From contig NZ_CP117969.2 in NCBI RefSeq assembly GCF_028743515.2, forward strand, positions 5,001 through 69,000: DNA of 64,000 bases, read 5' to 3'. The stretch comes from Imtechella halotolerans. Lineage in GTDB: Bacteria; Bacteroidota; Bacteroidia; Flavobacteriales; Flavobacteriaceae. This document shows positions 27,166-35,939 of this stretch, one piece after another. Position numbers and translations under genes: made by a program. The notes beneath the pieces are model-generated. The model had not been told where the DNA came from. It made no database searches and saw nothing but the letters and a program-made list of their open reading frames with translations. The first letter of the stretch is position 1, and each line of letters opens with the position of its first letter.

Positions 27166-27894
27166 TTATTCAAATGTAAAGTTAACAAACACCCCACGCG
27201 TATACATTCCATTGATATTTCCGGTCCATAAACTATTAGGATTCTGATCACGCACCAATTCATCATTCAGCGCAAATACACCTCTAATTGATGGGGAAAA
27301 TTTAAAGTACATTAAGTAAAAATCAATACCAAATCCCAGCTCATAATAATAAGTGTTTCTTTTCATGCGAAATACTCCGCCGGTATTGTCATTTGGATTG
27401 GTTTCATTACTACTTAAGTTAATGGAGGTGGATACACCCCCCACAAGAAATGGTTTAAAGTTGTTAAGTCGCTTGGTACTTACTTTGAGTAATAGAGGTA
27501 TATGGACATAGGTCGATTTTACTTCTCGGAAGTAATCACGCTCTTCAACGAATCCTGGAAAATAAAGACTTCTTTGTGTGTAATATAAACCCGGTTCAAG
27601 ACGTAAATTCAAATAATCATTTATTCGTAAATCGCCAATAAGGCCTACGTTAAATCCAGTTGATTTTGCAACCTGTACGTCTGCAAAACTGTCTTCATAG
27701 TCAAATTTGAAATCATATTGATTAAAGCCAAGAAAATACCCCCAATGTACGCGATCTAAATCGAAATTTTCTAAATTAATAATGGGATCTCTCCTGTATT
27801 GTGCTTGGGAGGCAGTTGTATATAAAAGCGAGATGAACACGCTAAATAGTAGTGCTCTTGTTAGATGAAGCTTGGAACCGACAGTGTAACGCAT
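27166..27894 (-). CDS. porT: PorT-like type IX secretion / gliding motility protein
   Basis: 242 aa from the chosen Met at 27894, which starts a typical signal peptide (hydrophobic core ALLFSVFISLLYTT, cleavage after SQA). The frame continues upstream through a TTG at 27966 into ubiE, but that start would bury the signal peptide. The mature part is an outer membrane beta-barrel-like protein: WGYFLGFNQYDFKFDYE, LNLRLEPGLYYTQRSLYF, GFGIDFYLMYFKFSPSIRG, and a C-terminal aromatic VFVNFTFE. It is directly downstream of ubiE, the arrangement seen with porT in flavobacteria. In P. gingivalis and F. johnsoniae PorT is required for T9SS function. Confidence 0.82.
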   Translation of the reverse strand: MRYTVGSKLHLTRALLFSVFISLLYTTASQAQYRRDPIINLENFDLDRVHWGYFLGFNQYDFKFDYEDSFADVQVAKSTGFNVGLIGDLRINDYLNLRLEPGLYYTQRSLYFPGFVEERDYFREVKSTYVHIPLLLKVSTKRLNNFKPFLVGGVSTSINLSSNETNPNDNTGGVFRMKRNTYYYELGFGIDFYLMYFKFSPSIRGVFALNDELVRDQNPNSLWTGNINGMYTRGVFVNFTFE

Positions 27895-27925
27895 AGATAA
27901 GGATTGCCCTTTAATGTTTATGAAC

Positions 27926-28660
27926 TCAGCTTTTTTTGGTAGCCACATAAATAGTTGCTGATCCAAAGGTTTGTGGTTTGTTTATTACCTCTATAAACCC
28001 GATTTTTCGCAAAATATTGTTGAAGTTTTCTCCATGAGGAAAAACTGAAGCTGATTCAGATAAATAGGAGTAGGCTGATCGATCCTTCGAGAATAGCTTT
28101 CCTATCAAAGGAAGTAAGTTCTTGGTGTACAGGTAATACCCTTGTTTAAATGGGAATTTTTCTGGAACAGAGGTTTCTAGAATGACAAGTTTTCCTCCAG
28201 GCTTTAATACCCTAAGAATTTCTCCTAGCCCTTTTTCTAGGTTTTCGAAATTACGTACTCCGAATGCTACTGTTGCTGCGTCGAATACATTGTCTTCAAA
28301 AGGTAAAGCTTCGCTATCCCCAAGGAGCATTTCAATTGTATCTGATAATTTTTTCTGCGCTACTTTATATTTACCTACCTCAAGCATGCCAGCTGAAATG
28401 TCAAGACCTACAATACGGCTAGCAGATGTTTCAGCCAAGGCTATTGCCAAATCTCCAGTCCCTGTAGCAATGTCTAGAATTGCATCAGGATTTGTTTCTG
28501 CTACTAACTCTACTACTTTTTTTCGCCATTTAATGTCAATACCAAAAGAAATTACGCGATTTAGTCCGTCATAATTTTCTGAAATGGTATCAAACATTTG
28601 AGTGACTTGTTCTTTTTTTCCTAATTCTGAGTTTTTATAAGGAGTTACTTTTTCGGTCAT
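27926..28660 (-). CDS. ubiE: Demethylmenaquinone methyltransferase
   Basis: SAM-dependent C-methylation of demethylmenaquinone, the last step in menaquinone synthesis; in Bacteroidota the quinone is menaquinone, so MenG is the functional name. The 244-aa protein has [14 protein letters not shown], motif [16 protein letters not shown] (about 63-77), motif post-[14 protein letters not shown], and the family signature [25 protein letters not shown] (about 130). The quinone it completes is the electron acceptor of the NQR complex encoded elsewhere in the window. It is followed by porT after about 30 bp. Confidence 0.94.
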   Translation of the reverse strand: MTEKVTPYKNSELGKKEQVTQMFDTISENYDGLNRVISFGIDIKWRKKVVELVAETNPDAILDIATGTGDLAIALAETSASRIVGLDISAGMLEVGKYKVAQKKLSDTIEMLLGDSEALPFEDNVFDAATVAFGVRNFENLEKGLGEILRVLKPGGKLVILETSVPEKFPFKQGYYLYTKNLLPLIGKLFSKDRSAYSYLSESASVFPHGENFNNILRKIGFIEVINKPQTFGSATIYVATKKS

Positions 28661-28676
28661 TTTACTGAAATTTTGA

Positions 28677-28684
28677 CAAAGATA
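28677..28684 (-). promoter_or_regulatory. -7 promoter box (TATCTTTG) of ubiE-porT
   Basis: CAAAGATA on plus gives TATCTTTG on minus, 16 bp before the ubiE ATG. Confidence 0.55.
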
Positions 28685-28756
28685 CGGATTGCCAATTAAA
28701 ATTTTTAAAAAGTCTGCTTAGCTTTCTATAGTTGTAGTAAAAGGAGGTGAAAGCCT

Positions 28757-28785
28757 TGTACGATGGAAAATTAAGTTATATTTGC
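28757..28785 (+). promoter_or_regulatory. Promoter of trkA-trkH (TTG-N18-TATATTTG)
   Basis: TTG at 28757-28759 and TATATTTG at 28778-28785, separated by 18 bp, with 22 bp to the trkA ATG. A complete flavobacterial promoter. Confidence 0.78.
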
Positions 28786-28807
28786 CCTTTAATCATGTTT
28801 TTATATC

Positions 28808-30157
28808 ATGAAAATTATTATTGCAGGTGCTGGTGAAGTTGGATTTCACTTAGCGAAACTGCTTTCATATGAGGCGCAAGATATTACCTTGATAGATTCC
28901 AATACGGATAGTCTTGCGTATGCTGATAATCATTTAGATATCAAGGTTTTAAGAGGGGATGCTACTTCGGTTTCTGTTTTAAAGGAAGCTAAAGTCTCCA
29001 AGTCTGATTTGGTAATTGGTGTTACTTCTTCAGAAACTACCAATATTACATTATGCGTATTGGCAAAACAATTAGGCTGTAAGCGTACCATTGCCAGAAT
29101 TTCAAATACCGAATTTATTCATAGTAGAGATGAAATAAAATTCACAGAACTAGGAATTGATGAACTTATTTCTCCTGAACAATTAGCAGCTATTGAGATT
29201 CAATTACTCCTTAATCAATCTGCTTTTAATGATAGTTATGAGTTTGAAAATGGTGCTTTGATAATGGTAGGGACATTATTGCAACATGGGGCTCCCTTTA
29301 TTGGTAAGTCAGTAAAAGAAGCGGCTGCCTTTTTTCCTGAGCTTAATTTTGTACCTATTGCCATACAACGGTTTGGCACACAATATACTTTGATTCCGAG
29401 AGGGGATACTATTTTTAATGAAGGAGATCAAGTGTATTTTGTTACTTCTAAAGAAGGTGTTGATGAGTTGTATAAGTTGAGTGGTAAAGTGAAGGAGAGT
29501 ATCAAAAATGTGATGATTCTTGGTGGTAGTAAGATTGGGTTTAAAGCTGCTAGAGATTTGTGTGGTAATCGTTTTAGAGTGAAGCTGCTAGAGAAAGATA
29601 AGAATAAGGCTTTTGATTTGGCGGATGAATTACCGGACGCGCTTATTATTAATGGCGATGGAAGGAATGTTGAACTACTTGAGGAAGAAGAGATTACTGG
29701 AATGGATGCCTTTATTTCTGTAACTGGAAATTCGGAAACTAATATTATGTCTTGTCTTGTTGCTAAATCAAGAGGAGTGAAAAAGACGATTGCCTTGGTA
29801 GAAAATATGGATTATTTTCAATTGTCCCAGTCAATAGGCATAGATACTTTGATTAATAAGAAGCTATTAGCTGCTAATAATATTTTTAGACACATAAGAA
29901 AGGGTGAGGTAGTGGCCATTACACGCCTTAATAATATGAATGCTGAAATTCTAGAATTTGTCGTAAAGCCCGGTTCTGTTATTGATGGCCAGGTGATTAA
30001 AGATCTTGATTTTCCACGTTCTGCTATTATAGGAGGAGTTATTCGGAATGGAGAAGGTATGATTGCTTTAGGGGAATTTAGAGTGATTTCTGGAGATAGA
30101 GTAGTTGTGTGCTGCCTTCCACAATCAATTGGTAAAGTAGAAAAGCTGTTTTTTTAG
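28808..30157 (+). CDS. trkA: Trk potassium uptake protein TrkA
   Basis: 449-aa cytoplasmic NAD(H)-binding gating subunit of the Trk K+ uptake system. It contains two RCK units in tandem, each with a Rossmann glycine motif: GAGEVGFHLAKLL at residues 6-18 and ILGGSKIGFKAARDL near 236. RCK_C ligand domains follow at about 140-225 and 370-449. A D-A-x-x-x-V/I-T pattern after each Rossmann domain is visible (DLVIGVTSSETTN; DAFISVTGNSETN). trkH begins 17 bp after the stop codon, so the two form one operon. Confidence 0.95.
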   Translation: MKIIIAGAGEVGFHLAKLLSYEAQDITLIDSNTDSLAYADNHLDIKVLRGDATSVSVLKEAKVSKSDLVIGVTSSETTNITLCVLAKQLGCKRTIARISNTEFIHSRDEIKFTELGIDELISPEQLAAIEIQLLLNQSAFNDSYEFENGALIMVGTLLQHGAPFIGKSVKEAAAFFPELNFVPIAIQRFGTQYTLIPRGDTIFNEGDQVYFVTSKEGVDELYKLSGKVKESIKNVMILGGSKIGFKAARDLCGNRFRVKLLEKDKNKAFDLADELPDALIINGDGRNVELLEEEEITGMDAFISVTGNSETNIMSCLVAKSRGVKKTIALVENMDYFQLSQSIGIDTLINKKLLAANNIFRHIRKGEVVAITRLNNMNAEILEFVVKPGSVIDGQVIKDLDFPRSAIIGGVIRNGEGMIALGEFRVISGDRVVVCCLPQSIGKVEKLFF

Positions 30158-30174
30158 CATAAAAATTTTCAAAC

Positions 30175-31668
30175 TTGAAAAGTTTCAACACCCGACTTAT
30201 TATACATCTTATGGGCTTACTGCTATTGTTTAATGGCGGTTTCATGTTATTGGCTGCACTTATCAGCGGTGTTTATGACGATGGGGTAACCTTGGAAATT
30301 TCTTCGGCTTCTCTTGTTACTCTTTTGGCAGGTGTAGTTTTAATGTATTTTACTAGAAACCATACAAGAGAACTAAAAAAACGAGATGGTTATATAATTG
30401 TGACCTTTGGGTGGATCTGTATGTCCTTTTCGGGTATGTTACCATATTTGTTTACACAATCTATTCCAGATATTACTAATGCTTTTTTCGAAACAATGTC
30501 AGGTTATACCACTACAGGTGCTTCTATTCTCAGTGATATAGAAGCTTTGCCGGAAGGGGTTCTTTTTTGGAGAAGCCTTACACATTGGATAGGTGGAATG
30601 GGGATTATTGTTTTGGCAATTGCAATTCTACCTTTATTAGGAATTGGTGGGATGCAGCTTTTTGTGGCTGAAGCGCCTGGTCTAAGTGCTGACAAATTGC
30701 ATCCACGTATTACGGACACGGCTAAAAGGCTATGGTTTATTTATTTTGGTTATACAATTGCAGAAACTATCTTACTTCAATTGGCAGGTATGTCATTTTT
30801 TGATGCAATTAATCATGCGTTGGCAACACTTTCTACTGGTGGTTTTTCCACTAAAAATGCAAGTGTGGCGTACTGGAATGATGACCCAATAATTCAATAT
30901 ATAATCGTATTGTTTATGTTTTTGGCGGGCTCAAATTTTGTATTAAGTTACTTTGCATTCAAAGGAAATATACAAAAAGTTATTAAGGATGATGAATTTC
31001 GGTTTTACTTTGGCTTTGTAGCAATTTTTACCATAATTGCTTTTTTAGTAGTGTATTATCAGGCAGATGTTCCTGTTAGTGATTACCATCCTATGGTATG
31101 GGGTGAGGCAGAGAGTGCTTTTAGGCATACATTATTTCAAGTGGTTTCTGTTATCACCACTACTGGTTTTGTGACTGCTGATTTTACGACCTGGACAAGT
31201 TTCCTTACGATCTTTTTCTTTGGATTAATGTTCTTAGGTGGTTCTGCTGGATCTACAGCGGGTGGAGTTAAGGTGGTCCGTCATATGCTGATGATAAAAA
31301 ACGGATTATTGGAATTTAAAAGGACCTTACATCCAAATGCTATTATTCCTGTACGATATAATACCAAATCCTTAACGTCAGAAGTTGTTTTTAATATCTT
31401 AGGATTTTTCATTCTTTACATGCTTCTTTTTATTATTGGTGCATTGGTATTGGGAATGATGGGACTTGATTTTTTGTCTGCTGTAGGTGGCGCTGCTTCT
31501 TCTCTTGGTAATGTGGGTCCTGCTTTAGGTAGCTTGAGTCCATTGGAAAATTTTAATAGTTTGCCAGCACTAGGTAAATGGTGGTGTGCTTTTCTAATGC
31601 TATTAGGAAGGTTGGAGCTCTTTACTGTTTTGATATTGCTTACTCCTTTCTTTTGGAGAAAGCATTGA
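30175..31668 (+). CDS. trkH: Trk potassium uptake protein TrkH
   Basis: 497-aa K+-translocating membrane subunit that pairs with TrkA. It has four pore repeats with filter-like glycines, e.g. TMSGYTTTGASILSD (about 107-121), ATLSTGGFSTKN (about 216), VVSVITTTGFVTADF (about 322) and ASSLGNVGPALGSL (about 440). The GGSAGSTAGGVKVVRH segment is a TrkH signature. The first codon is TTG at 30175. The next Met (MGLLLLFNGG) is 12 residues on, but homologues usually have residues corresponding to the TTG start (from memory). Confidence 0.94.
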   Translation: MKSFNTRLIIHLMGLLLLFNGGFMLLAALISGVYDDGVTLEISSASLVTLLAGVVLMYFTRNHTRELKKRDGYIIVTFGWICMSFSGMLPYLFTQSIPDITNAFFETMSGYTTTGASILSDIEALPEGVLFWRSLTHWIGGMGIIVLAIAILPLLGIGGMQLFVAEAPGLSADKLHPRITDTAKRLWFIYFGYTIAETILLQLAGMSFFDAINHALATLSTGGFSTKNASVAYWNDDPIIQYIIVLFMFLAGSNFVLSYFAFKGNIQKVIKDDEFRFYFGFVAIFTIIAFLVVYYQADVPVSDYHPMVWGEAESAFRHTLFQVVSVITTTGFVTADFTTWTSFLTIFFFGLMFLGGSAGSTAGGVKVVRHMLMIKNGLLEFKRTLHPNAIIPVRYNTKSLTSEVVFNILGFFILYMLLFIIGALVLGMMGLDFLSAVGGAASSLGNVGPALGSLSPLENFNSLPALGKWWCAFLMLLGRLELFTVLILLTPFFWRKH

Positions 31669-31745
31669 TTTAGAGTTAAAAAGGGTGTTTTTCCCCTTTG
31701 CGTATGTTTAGATTTGGACGTACTTTTATGATTTAAAATAAGAGT

Positions 31746-32042
31746 ATGTATAATCAAGGAGTATCAAAAAAGGAAGCCTATTGGTTGTTATTATCCGTAA
31801 TCCTTACGATAATGATGTTATTGGCTCTAAATCATACGGCACTTGATACCACAACAACCTTTAGTGAGGAGATTTTTGGAATAGGCGTTTTATGGTGCTG
31901 CCTAATTTTCTTTGCTCTTAATACATTTGTTATTTTTGGAATCAAAGAATATTTTAGAAAGTACTCGAATCGATTTCCAAATACTGTCATTTTCGTAAGT
32001 GGATCAATACTTATTCTATCTATAATTTTGTTAAGCTTATAA
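31746..32042 (+). CDS. Small hypothetical membrane protein
   Basis: 98 aa, not recognised. Three predicted membrane helices at about 12-30, 45-67 and 79-98, with a short basic stretch (KEYFRKYSNRF) between the second and third. No motif. It lies 77 bp after trkH on the same strand, followed by a strong terminator, so it may be the tail of the trk transcript. Any link to K+ transport is only positional. Confidence 0.6.
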   Translation: MYNQGVSKKEAYWLLLSVILTIMMLLALNHTALDTTTTFSEEIFGIGVLWCCLIFFALNTFVIFGIKEYFRKYSNRFPNTVIFVSGSILILSIILLSL

Positions 32043-32057
32043 TTAACCTACGCTATT

Positions 32058-32090
32058 AAAAAAGCCACTCATTAGAGTGGCTTTTGTTTT
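32058..32090. terminator. Bidirectional terminator between the trk region and the aminotransferase gene
   Basis: Perfect stem AAAAGCCACTC / GAGTGGCTTTT with a 4-nt loop, A-rich on the left and T-rich on the right. It lies between convergent transcription units. Confidence 0.88.
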
Positions 32091-32139
32091 GTATACCTGG
32101 CTTCAGGAAAAGATGTGTCTTAATTCTTGAATTGAGGTG

Positions 32140-33330
32140 TTATGATAAAGATTCCTTTATACGTTTCATGGCTTCTCGAAGTTCTACCTCTGAAGCAGCG
32201 TAAGATATGCGAATACAATTATCGTTTCCAAATGCTTCTCCGGTTACCGTAGCAACATTAGCTTCTTCTAATAGATACATTGAAAAATCTGCAGCTGTAT
32301 TAATTAATCTTCCACGTAATGTTTTACCAAAGAAATATTCAATATTTGGGAAAACGTAAAAGGCTCCTTCTGGTACATTTAATTTAAATCCTTCAATTTC
32401 ACCTAAGAGTTCAAGTACTAAATCCCTACGTTTGTGAAACTCATCAATCATAAATTTGATACTGCTTACAGGGGCTTTCACCGCTGCAATGGTTGCACGT
32501 TGAGCGATTGAATTTGCACCACTAGTGATTTGTCCTTGCATTTTAGTACAGGCCTTTGCAATCCATTCTGGGGCCCCTATGTAACCAATACGCCAGCCAG
32601 TCATGGCGAATGCTTTAGATACACCATTCACCGTAATAGTGCGTTCATACATTCCATCAATTTCAGCGATGCTAACATGACCACTAGTTGTGAAGTTGAT
32701 GTGTTCATAAATTTCGTCAGATACCACAAATATATTAGGATGTTTACGTAATACCACCGCAAGTGCCTCAAGTTCTTCTCTACTGTATACTGAACCACTA
32801 GGGTTACATGGTGAACTGAACCATAGCATTTTTGTTTTTGGAGTGATGGCTGCTTCTAACTGAGATGGTGTCATTTTAAAATCAGTATCAATACTTGTTG
32901 GAACTTCAACAGGTACACCTTCTGCTATTTTAACTATATCACTGTAACTTACCCAATAAGGTGCAGGTAGAATGACTTCATCTCCAGGATTAATCATTAC
33001 AAGAGCTACGTTGGCAAGTGACTGTTTTGCACCCGTAGAGACTACTATTTGATTTGAACTGTAAGTAAGATTATTGTCTCTTTTGAATTTCTCAGTTATG
33101 GCCTGTTTTAGGTCCGCATATCCATCCACAGGGGAGTAGCTGCTATAATTATCGTGAATTGCTTCAATGGCAGCCTCTTTAATAAAATCAGGAACATTAA
33201 AATCTGGTTCACCTAAGCTTAATCCAATAATGTCGCGACCTTGAGCTTTAAGTTCTCGTGTTTTGGCGGCCATAGCTAAAGTTGCTGAGGTAGCCATGTT
33301 GTTAATTCTGTCAGACAAAAAATGATTCAT
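32140..33330 (-). CDS. Pyridoxal-phosphate aminotransferase, aspartate aminotransferase type (class I)
   Basis: 396-aa fold-type I transaminase, probably aspartate to oxaloacetate with 2-oxoglutarate. Seen: SLGEPDFNVPDFI near residue 38, the PLP-contacting Asn176 in CNPSGS, Asp205 and Tyr208 in SDEIYEHI, the Schiff-base Lys239 in NGVSKAFAMTGWRIGYIG, and a C-terminal Arg in CIRISYA that should bind the substrate carboxylate. Subgroup Ib spelling suggests AspAT or a prephenate/aspartate enzyme; the exact substrate is not certain. It is 24 bp downstream of the fatty acid desaturase on the same strand. Confidence 0.92.
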   Translation of the reverse strand: MNHFLSDRINNMATSATLAMAAKTRELKAQGRDIIGLSLGEPDFNVPDFIKEAAIEAIHDNYSSYSPVDGYADLKQAITEKFKRDNNLTYSSNQIVVSTGAKQSLANVALVMINPGDEVILPAPYWVSYSDIVKIAEGVPVEVPTSIDTDFKMTPSQLEAAITPKTKMLWFSSPCNPSGSVYSREELEALAVVLRKHPNIFVVSDEIYEHINFTTSGHVSIAEIDGMYERTITVNGVSKAFAMTGWRIGYIGAPEWIAKACTKMQGQITSGANSIAQRATIAAVKAPVSSIKFMIDEFHKRRDLVLELLGEIEGFKLNVPEGAFYVFPNIEYFFGKTLRGRLINTAADFSMYLLEEANVATVTGEAFGNDNCIRISYAASEVELREAMKRIKESLS

Positions 33331-33354
33331 GTCGTTGTGTGTTGTTATAGTTGG

Positions 33355-34458
33355 TTATTGTAATTGAAAATTAGGTTTTTTACCTAAGTCTCTTAAATGT
33401 CTGAAATGAGATATTATTGCTTGGCGAGTTGTTTTGTATTCATTATACGGTAAACCATATTCCCTAGCAGTTTGTTTTACAATTTTAGAAATATTAGTAT
33501 AGTGAATGTGGCTAATATTAGGAAAAATATGGTGTTCAACCTGGTGATTTAATCCTCCTGTAAACCAGTTTACGATACGATTTTTAGTAGAGAAGTTTGC
33601 TGTGGTAAACAATTGGTGTATTGCCCAAGTGTTTTTCATTGAACCATCGTCTGAGGGTTGTGGCATTTCAGTTTCTTCTACAACGTGTGCAAGTTGGAAA
33701 ACAATACTTAGGATTAATCCGGCAGTATAGTGCATGGCAAAGAAACCAATAAGTACTTTCCACCATGCTATATCAAGAATTAGCATTGGTAACACTATCC
33801 AAATAGAAAGATAAATTAATTTAGTAATAATAAGGACACTCCATTCTTTAGCTGGATTGGGATATTTCCCGTAAGAAAGTTTACGTTTTAAATAGTTACG
33901 CATTTGTTTAAAGTCCGTAGTAATAGCCCAGTTAAGTGTCAACAGTCCGTATAAGAATACGGAATAATAATGTTGAAAACGGTGAAATCCTCTCCATTCG
34001 GCATGTTCAGTAAAACGAATAATACGTCCTGCATCTAGATCCTCATCATGTCCATGAATATTGGTATAGGTGTGGTGTAATACATTATGCTGAACCTTCC
34101 AGTTATATACATTACCTGCTAGAATATAGATACTAGCTCCCATTATTTTATTAAGCCATTCTTTGGAGGAGTATGAGCCGTGGTTACCATCATGCATGAC
34201 ATTCATTCCAACGCCAGCCATACCAATACCAATTACTATTGTGAGTAGTAATTGTAACCATTGATTCATATCAATAGTTAGAATTAGAAAATAAGGAGTA
34301 AGAAATAAAGAGAACATTACAATGGTCTTAAGATATAATTTCCAGTTCCCTGTTTTTTTAATATTGTTTTCTTTGAAATAATCGTTTATGCGAGCATTAA
34401 GAGTTTTGAAAAAGGCTTGAGGATCTTTTCTTGAAAACCGAACGGTTTGTAATTCCAT
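33355..34458 (-). CDS. Membrane fatty acid desaturase
   Basis: 367-aa di-iron acyl desaturase of the inner membrane. Three histidine boxes are present: HDGNH (89-93), HNVLHH (124-129) and HQVEHH (305-310). The Gln-led third box is the form found in front-end/linoleoyl-type desaturases, but there is no fused cytochrome b5 domain. Hydrophobic pairs at about 47-90 and 205-250 fit four membrane crossings. It would adjust membrane fluidity. Position of the double bond cannot be inferred with confidence. Possibly cotranscribed with the downstream aminotransferase gene. Confidence 0.9.
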   Translation of the reverse strand: MELQTVRFSRKDPQAFFKTLNARINDYFKENNIKKTGNWKLYLKTIVMFSLFLTPYFLILTIDMNQWLQLLLTIVIGIGMAGVGMNVMHDGNHGSYSSKEWLNKIMGASIYILAGNVYNWKVQHNVLHHTYTNIHGHDEDLDAGRIIRFTEHAEWRGFHRFQHYYSVFLYGLLTLNWAITTDFKQMRNYLKRKLSYGKYPNPAKEWSVLIITKLIYLSIWIVLPMLILDIAWWKVLIGFFAMHYTAGLILSIVFQLAHVVEETEMPQPSDDGSMKNTWAIHQLFTTANFSTKNRIVNWFTGGLNHQVEHHIFPNISHIHYTNISKIVKQTAREYGLPYNEYKTTRQAIISHFRHLRDLGKKPNFQLQ

Positions 34459-34562
34459 AGTAATTAATTGTATTTTGAACGATAGTATCGTTTAGGTTAT
34501 GCTTTAAAATTTGTCAAAATTAAACATTAATTGTATTTATGGAACGCTAATTAACTATAATT

Positions 34563-34773
34563 ATGATTGCAATTTGGGAGACTTTTGTTAAAAATATGAT
34601 ATTGTTAAAATCTAGAACTGCTTCCGTAAGGAATTATTTGATTGATAAAATGGGAATAGATAGTGAAAGACTTTTGTTTCAAGGCAGAGGGGAGTATGAA
34701 CCTTTAATAGAAAACACTACTCCATTATTCAAGGTACAAAAAGAGGAGAGTAGAATTTGAGAAAATAGACTAA
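34563..34773 (+). pseudogene. Remnant of an OmpA-family C-terminal domain, frameshifted
   Basis: The 65-codon open frame (34563-34760) reads like the end of an OmpA peptidoglycan-binding domain: SRTASVRNYLIDKMGIDSERL, then FQGRGEYEPLIENTT. The usual final NRRVEFEI-like motif is missing in that frame. It appears in the +1 frame just downstream as KKRRVEFEKID followed by TAA (34771-34773). So the domain is broken by a one-base shift near 34720-34745, next to an A5 run. The N-terminal part (GHTD region, any signal peptide or barrel) is not found upstream. I regard it as a decayed fragment. Confidence 0.7.
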
Positions 34774-34838
34774 TAAAGGAAATGGACTTTAGGTAAATGA
34801 AGGATGTTTTTTATTGTCATTAAACAGGTGTTTTTAAT

Positions 34839-34846
34839 TATTTTTG
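34839..34846 (+). promoter_or_regulatory. -7 promoter box (TATTTTTG) of rsmG
   Basis: Matches TAnnTTTG, ending 26 bp before the ATG at 34873. It lies inside the longer open frame that starts at 34804, which supports the shorter RsmG. Confidence 0.55.
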
Positions 34847-34872
34847 CATTTCTAAAAGTAAAAACTTCGTTA

Positions 34873-35499
34873 ATGCATCGAATTACTGACTATTTTCCTG
34901 ATTTAACTAGTACACAACAAGAACAATTTGTTCAGTTGGAATCGTTGTATAAGGAGTGGAACTCTAAAATTAATGTGATCTCTCGAAAAGATATCGATGA
35001 ATTGTATACCCGACATGTAATTCACTCCTTAGGGATTGCAAAAGTTCAAGCCTTTCTACCCGGCAGTTCCGTGTTGGATGTTGGAACTGGTGGCGGGTTT
35101 CCAGGAATACCGCTAGCCATTTTATTTCCAGAAACTAAGTTCTACCTAATAGATGCTATTGGAAAAAAGATAAAGGTAGTTCAAGAGGTCGTTAATGCTC
35201 TTGGATTAAAAAATGTAAGAGCTGAACATATTAGAGCAGAAAAGGTAAACGAAGAATTTGACTTTATAGTAAGTAGGGCAGTTACAACAATGCCTGATTT
35301 CGTAAAATGGGTACGTGGCAAGGTTAAAAAGGATTCAAGGCATTCTTTAAAGAATGGTATATTGTACTTGAAAGGAGGAGATCTTACCGAAGAATTGTCG
35401 GCATACCAAACTGTACAACTTTTTAATCTATCTGATTATTTTGAAGACCCATTTTTTGAAACTAAAAAAGTGGTTTATCTTCCAATGAAAAAGGTGTGA
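34873..35499 (+). CDS. rsmG: 16S rRNA (guanine-527-N7)-methyltransferase
   Basis: 208-aa SAM-dependent methyltransferase that modifies G527 of 16S rRNA. Seen: the helical N-terminus with WNSKINVISRKDIDELYTRHVIHSLG (about 30-55), motif I VLDVGTGGGFPGIPLAILFP (about 70-89), LIDAIGKKIKVVQEV, and SRAVTTMPDF. The open frame extends 23 codons further upstream to 34804, but that stretch is hydrophobic, unlike the family, and lies before the promoter box. Convergent with a small hypothetical gene, 3 bp apart. Confidence 0.93.
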   Translation: MHRITDYFPDLTSTQQEQFVQLESLYKEWNSKINVISRKDIDELYTRHVIHSLGIAKVQAFLPGSSVLDVGTGGGFPGIPLAILFPETKFYLIDAIGKKIKVVQEVVNALGLKNVRAEHIRAEKVNEEFDFIVSRAVTTMPDFVKWVRGKVKKDSRHSLKNGILYLKGGDLTEELSAYQTVQLFNLSDYFEDPFFETKKVVYLPMKKV

Positions 35500-35502
35500 T
35501 TC

Positions 35503-35790
35503 TTATACTTTTAACATGCTATAGTAGGAACGCTTACAACGTTTGGAGTATGCCTTTAGTGTATTCCACAAACCTTTAAAACTATAGTTATTGTTTTCCT
35601 CTCTTCTTTCTGTTAGGGAGTCTTCTAAGGCTGTGAAACGAGCAATAGCTGAAGGGATATTATCTAAAGCAATGATGCTGTCGATTTTTTTCTGGAAAAT
35701 AATTTCGTCTGTATCCATAGCGTTTGTAATCGCATATTTAATGGTGATAATTCCGTATTTAGGGTCCTTTTTCATGTTCTCAAAATTCAT
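35503..35790 (-). CDS. Small hypothetical protein
   Basis: 95 aa, not recognised. Soluble, with no signal peptide or membrane segment. Acidic-to-basic order: MNFENMKKDPKYG, then a helix-like middle (IPSAIARFTALEDSLTERRE), then a basic end (LKAYSKRCKRSYYSMLKV). It abuts rsmG tail-to-tail. A frame on the opposite strand (35591-35803) is also open; I prefer this one because its composition is protein-like and it starts with a normal ATG. About 93 bp of AT-rich sequence separates it from the pruA terminator. Confidence 0.5.
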   Translation of the reverse strand: MNFENMKKDPKYGIITIKYAITNAMDTDEIIFQKKIDSIIALDNIPSAIARFTALEDSLTERREENNNYSFKGLWNTLKAYSKRCKRSYYSMLKV

Positions 35791-35885
35791 TAATCAAGGC
35801 TAAGTTAACAATTAATTTACATTAAATTTACATTTGAGACACATTTAACATCCTATTTGGATTTTCTTATGAGTCCTATTTGAAC

Positions 35886-35920
35886 AAAAAAGACCACCTT
35901 GTGAGAAGGCGGTCTTTTTT
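35886..35920 (-). terminator. Rho-independent terminator of pruA
   Basis: Stem AAAAAAGACCACCTT / AAGGCGGTCTTTTTT (one mismatch) with a 5-nt loop and U-tracts in both directions. It lies 20 bp beyond the pruA stop. Confidence 0.88.
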
Positions 35921-35939
35921 ATAGTTTGTATATTATTCC

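Noticed and set aside
28741-28759. Perfect Shine-Dalgarno-like AAAGGAGGTGA upstream of trkA with a TTG 8 nt downstream opening a ~27-codon frame
   Set aside because: The TTG is better explained as the -33 element of the trkA promoter (TTG-N18-TATATTTG), so this stretch would not be on the trkA mRNA. The short frame merely runs over the trkA start.
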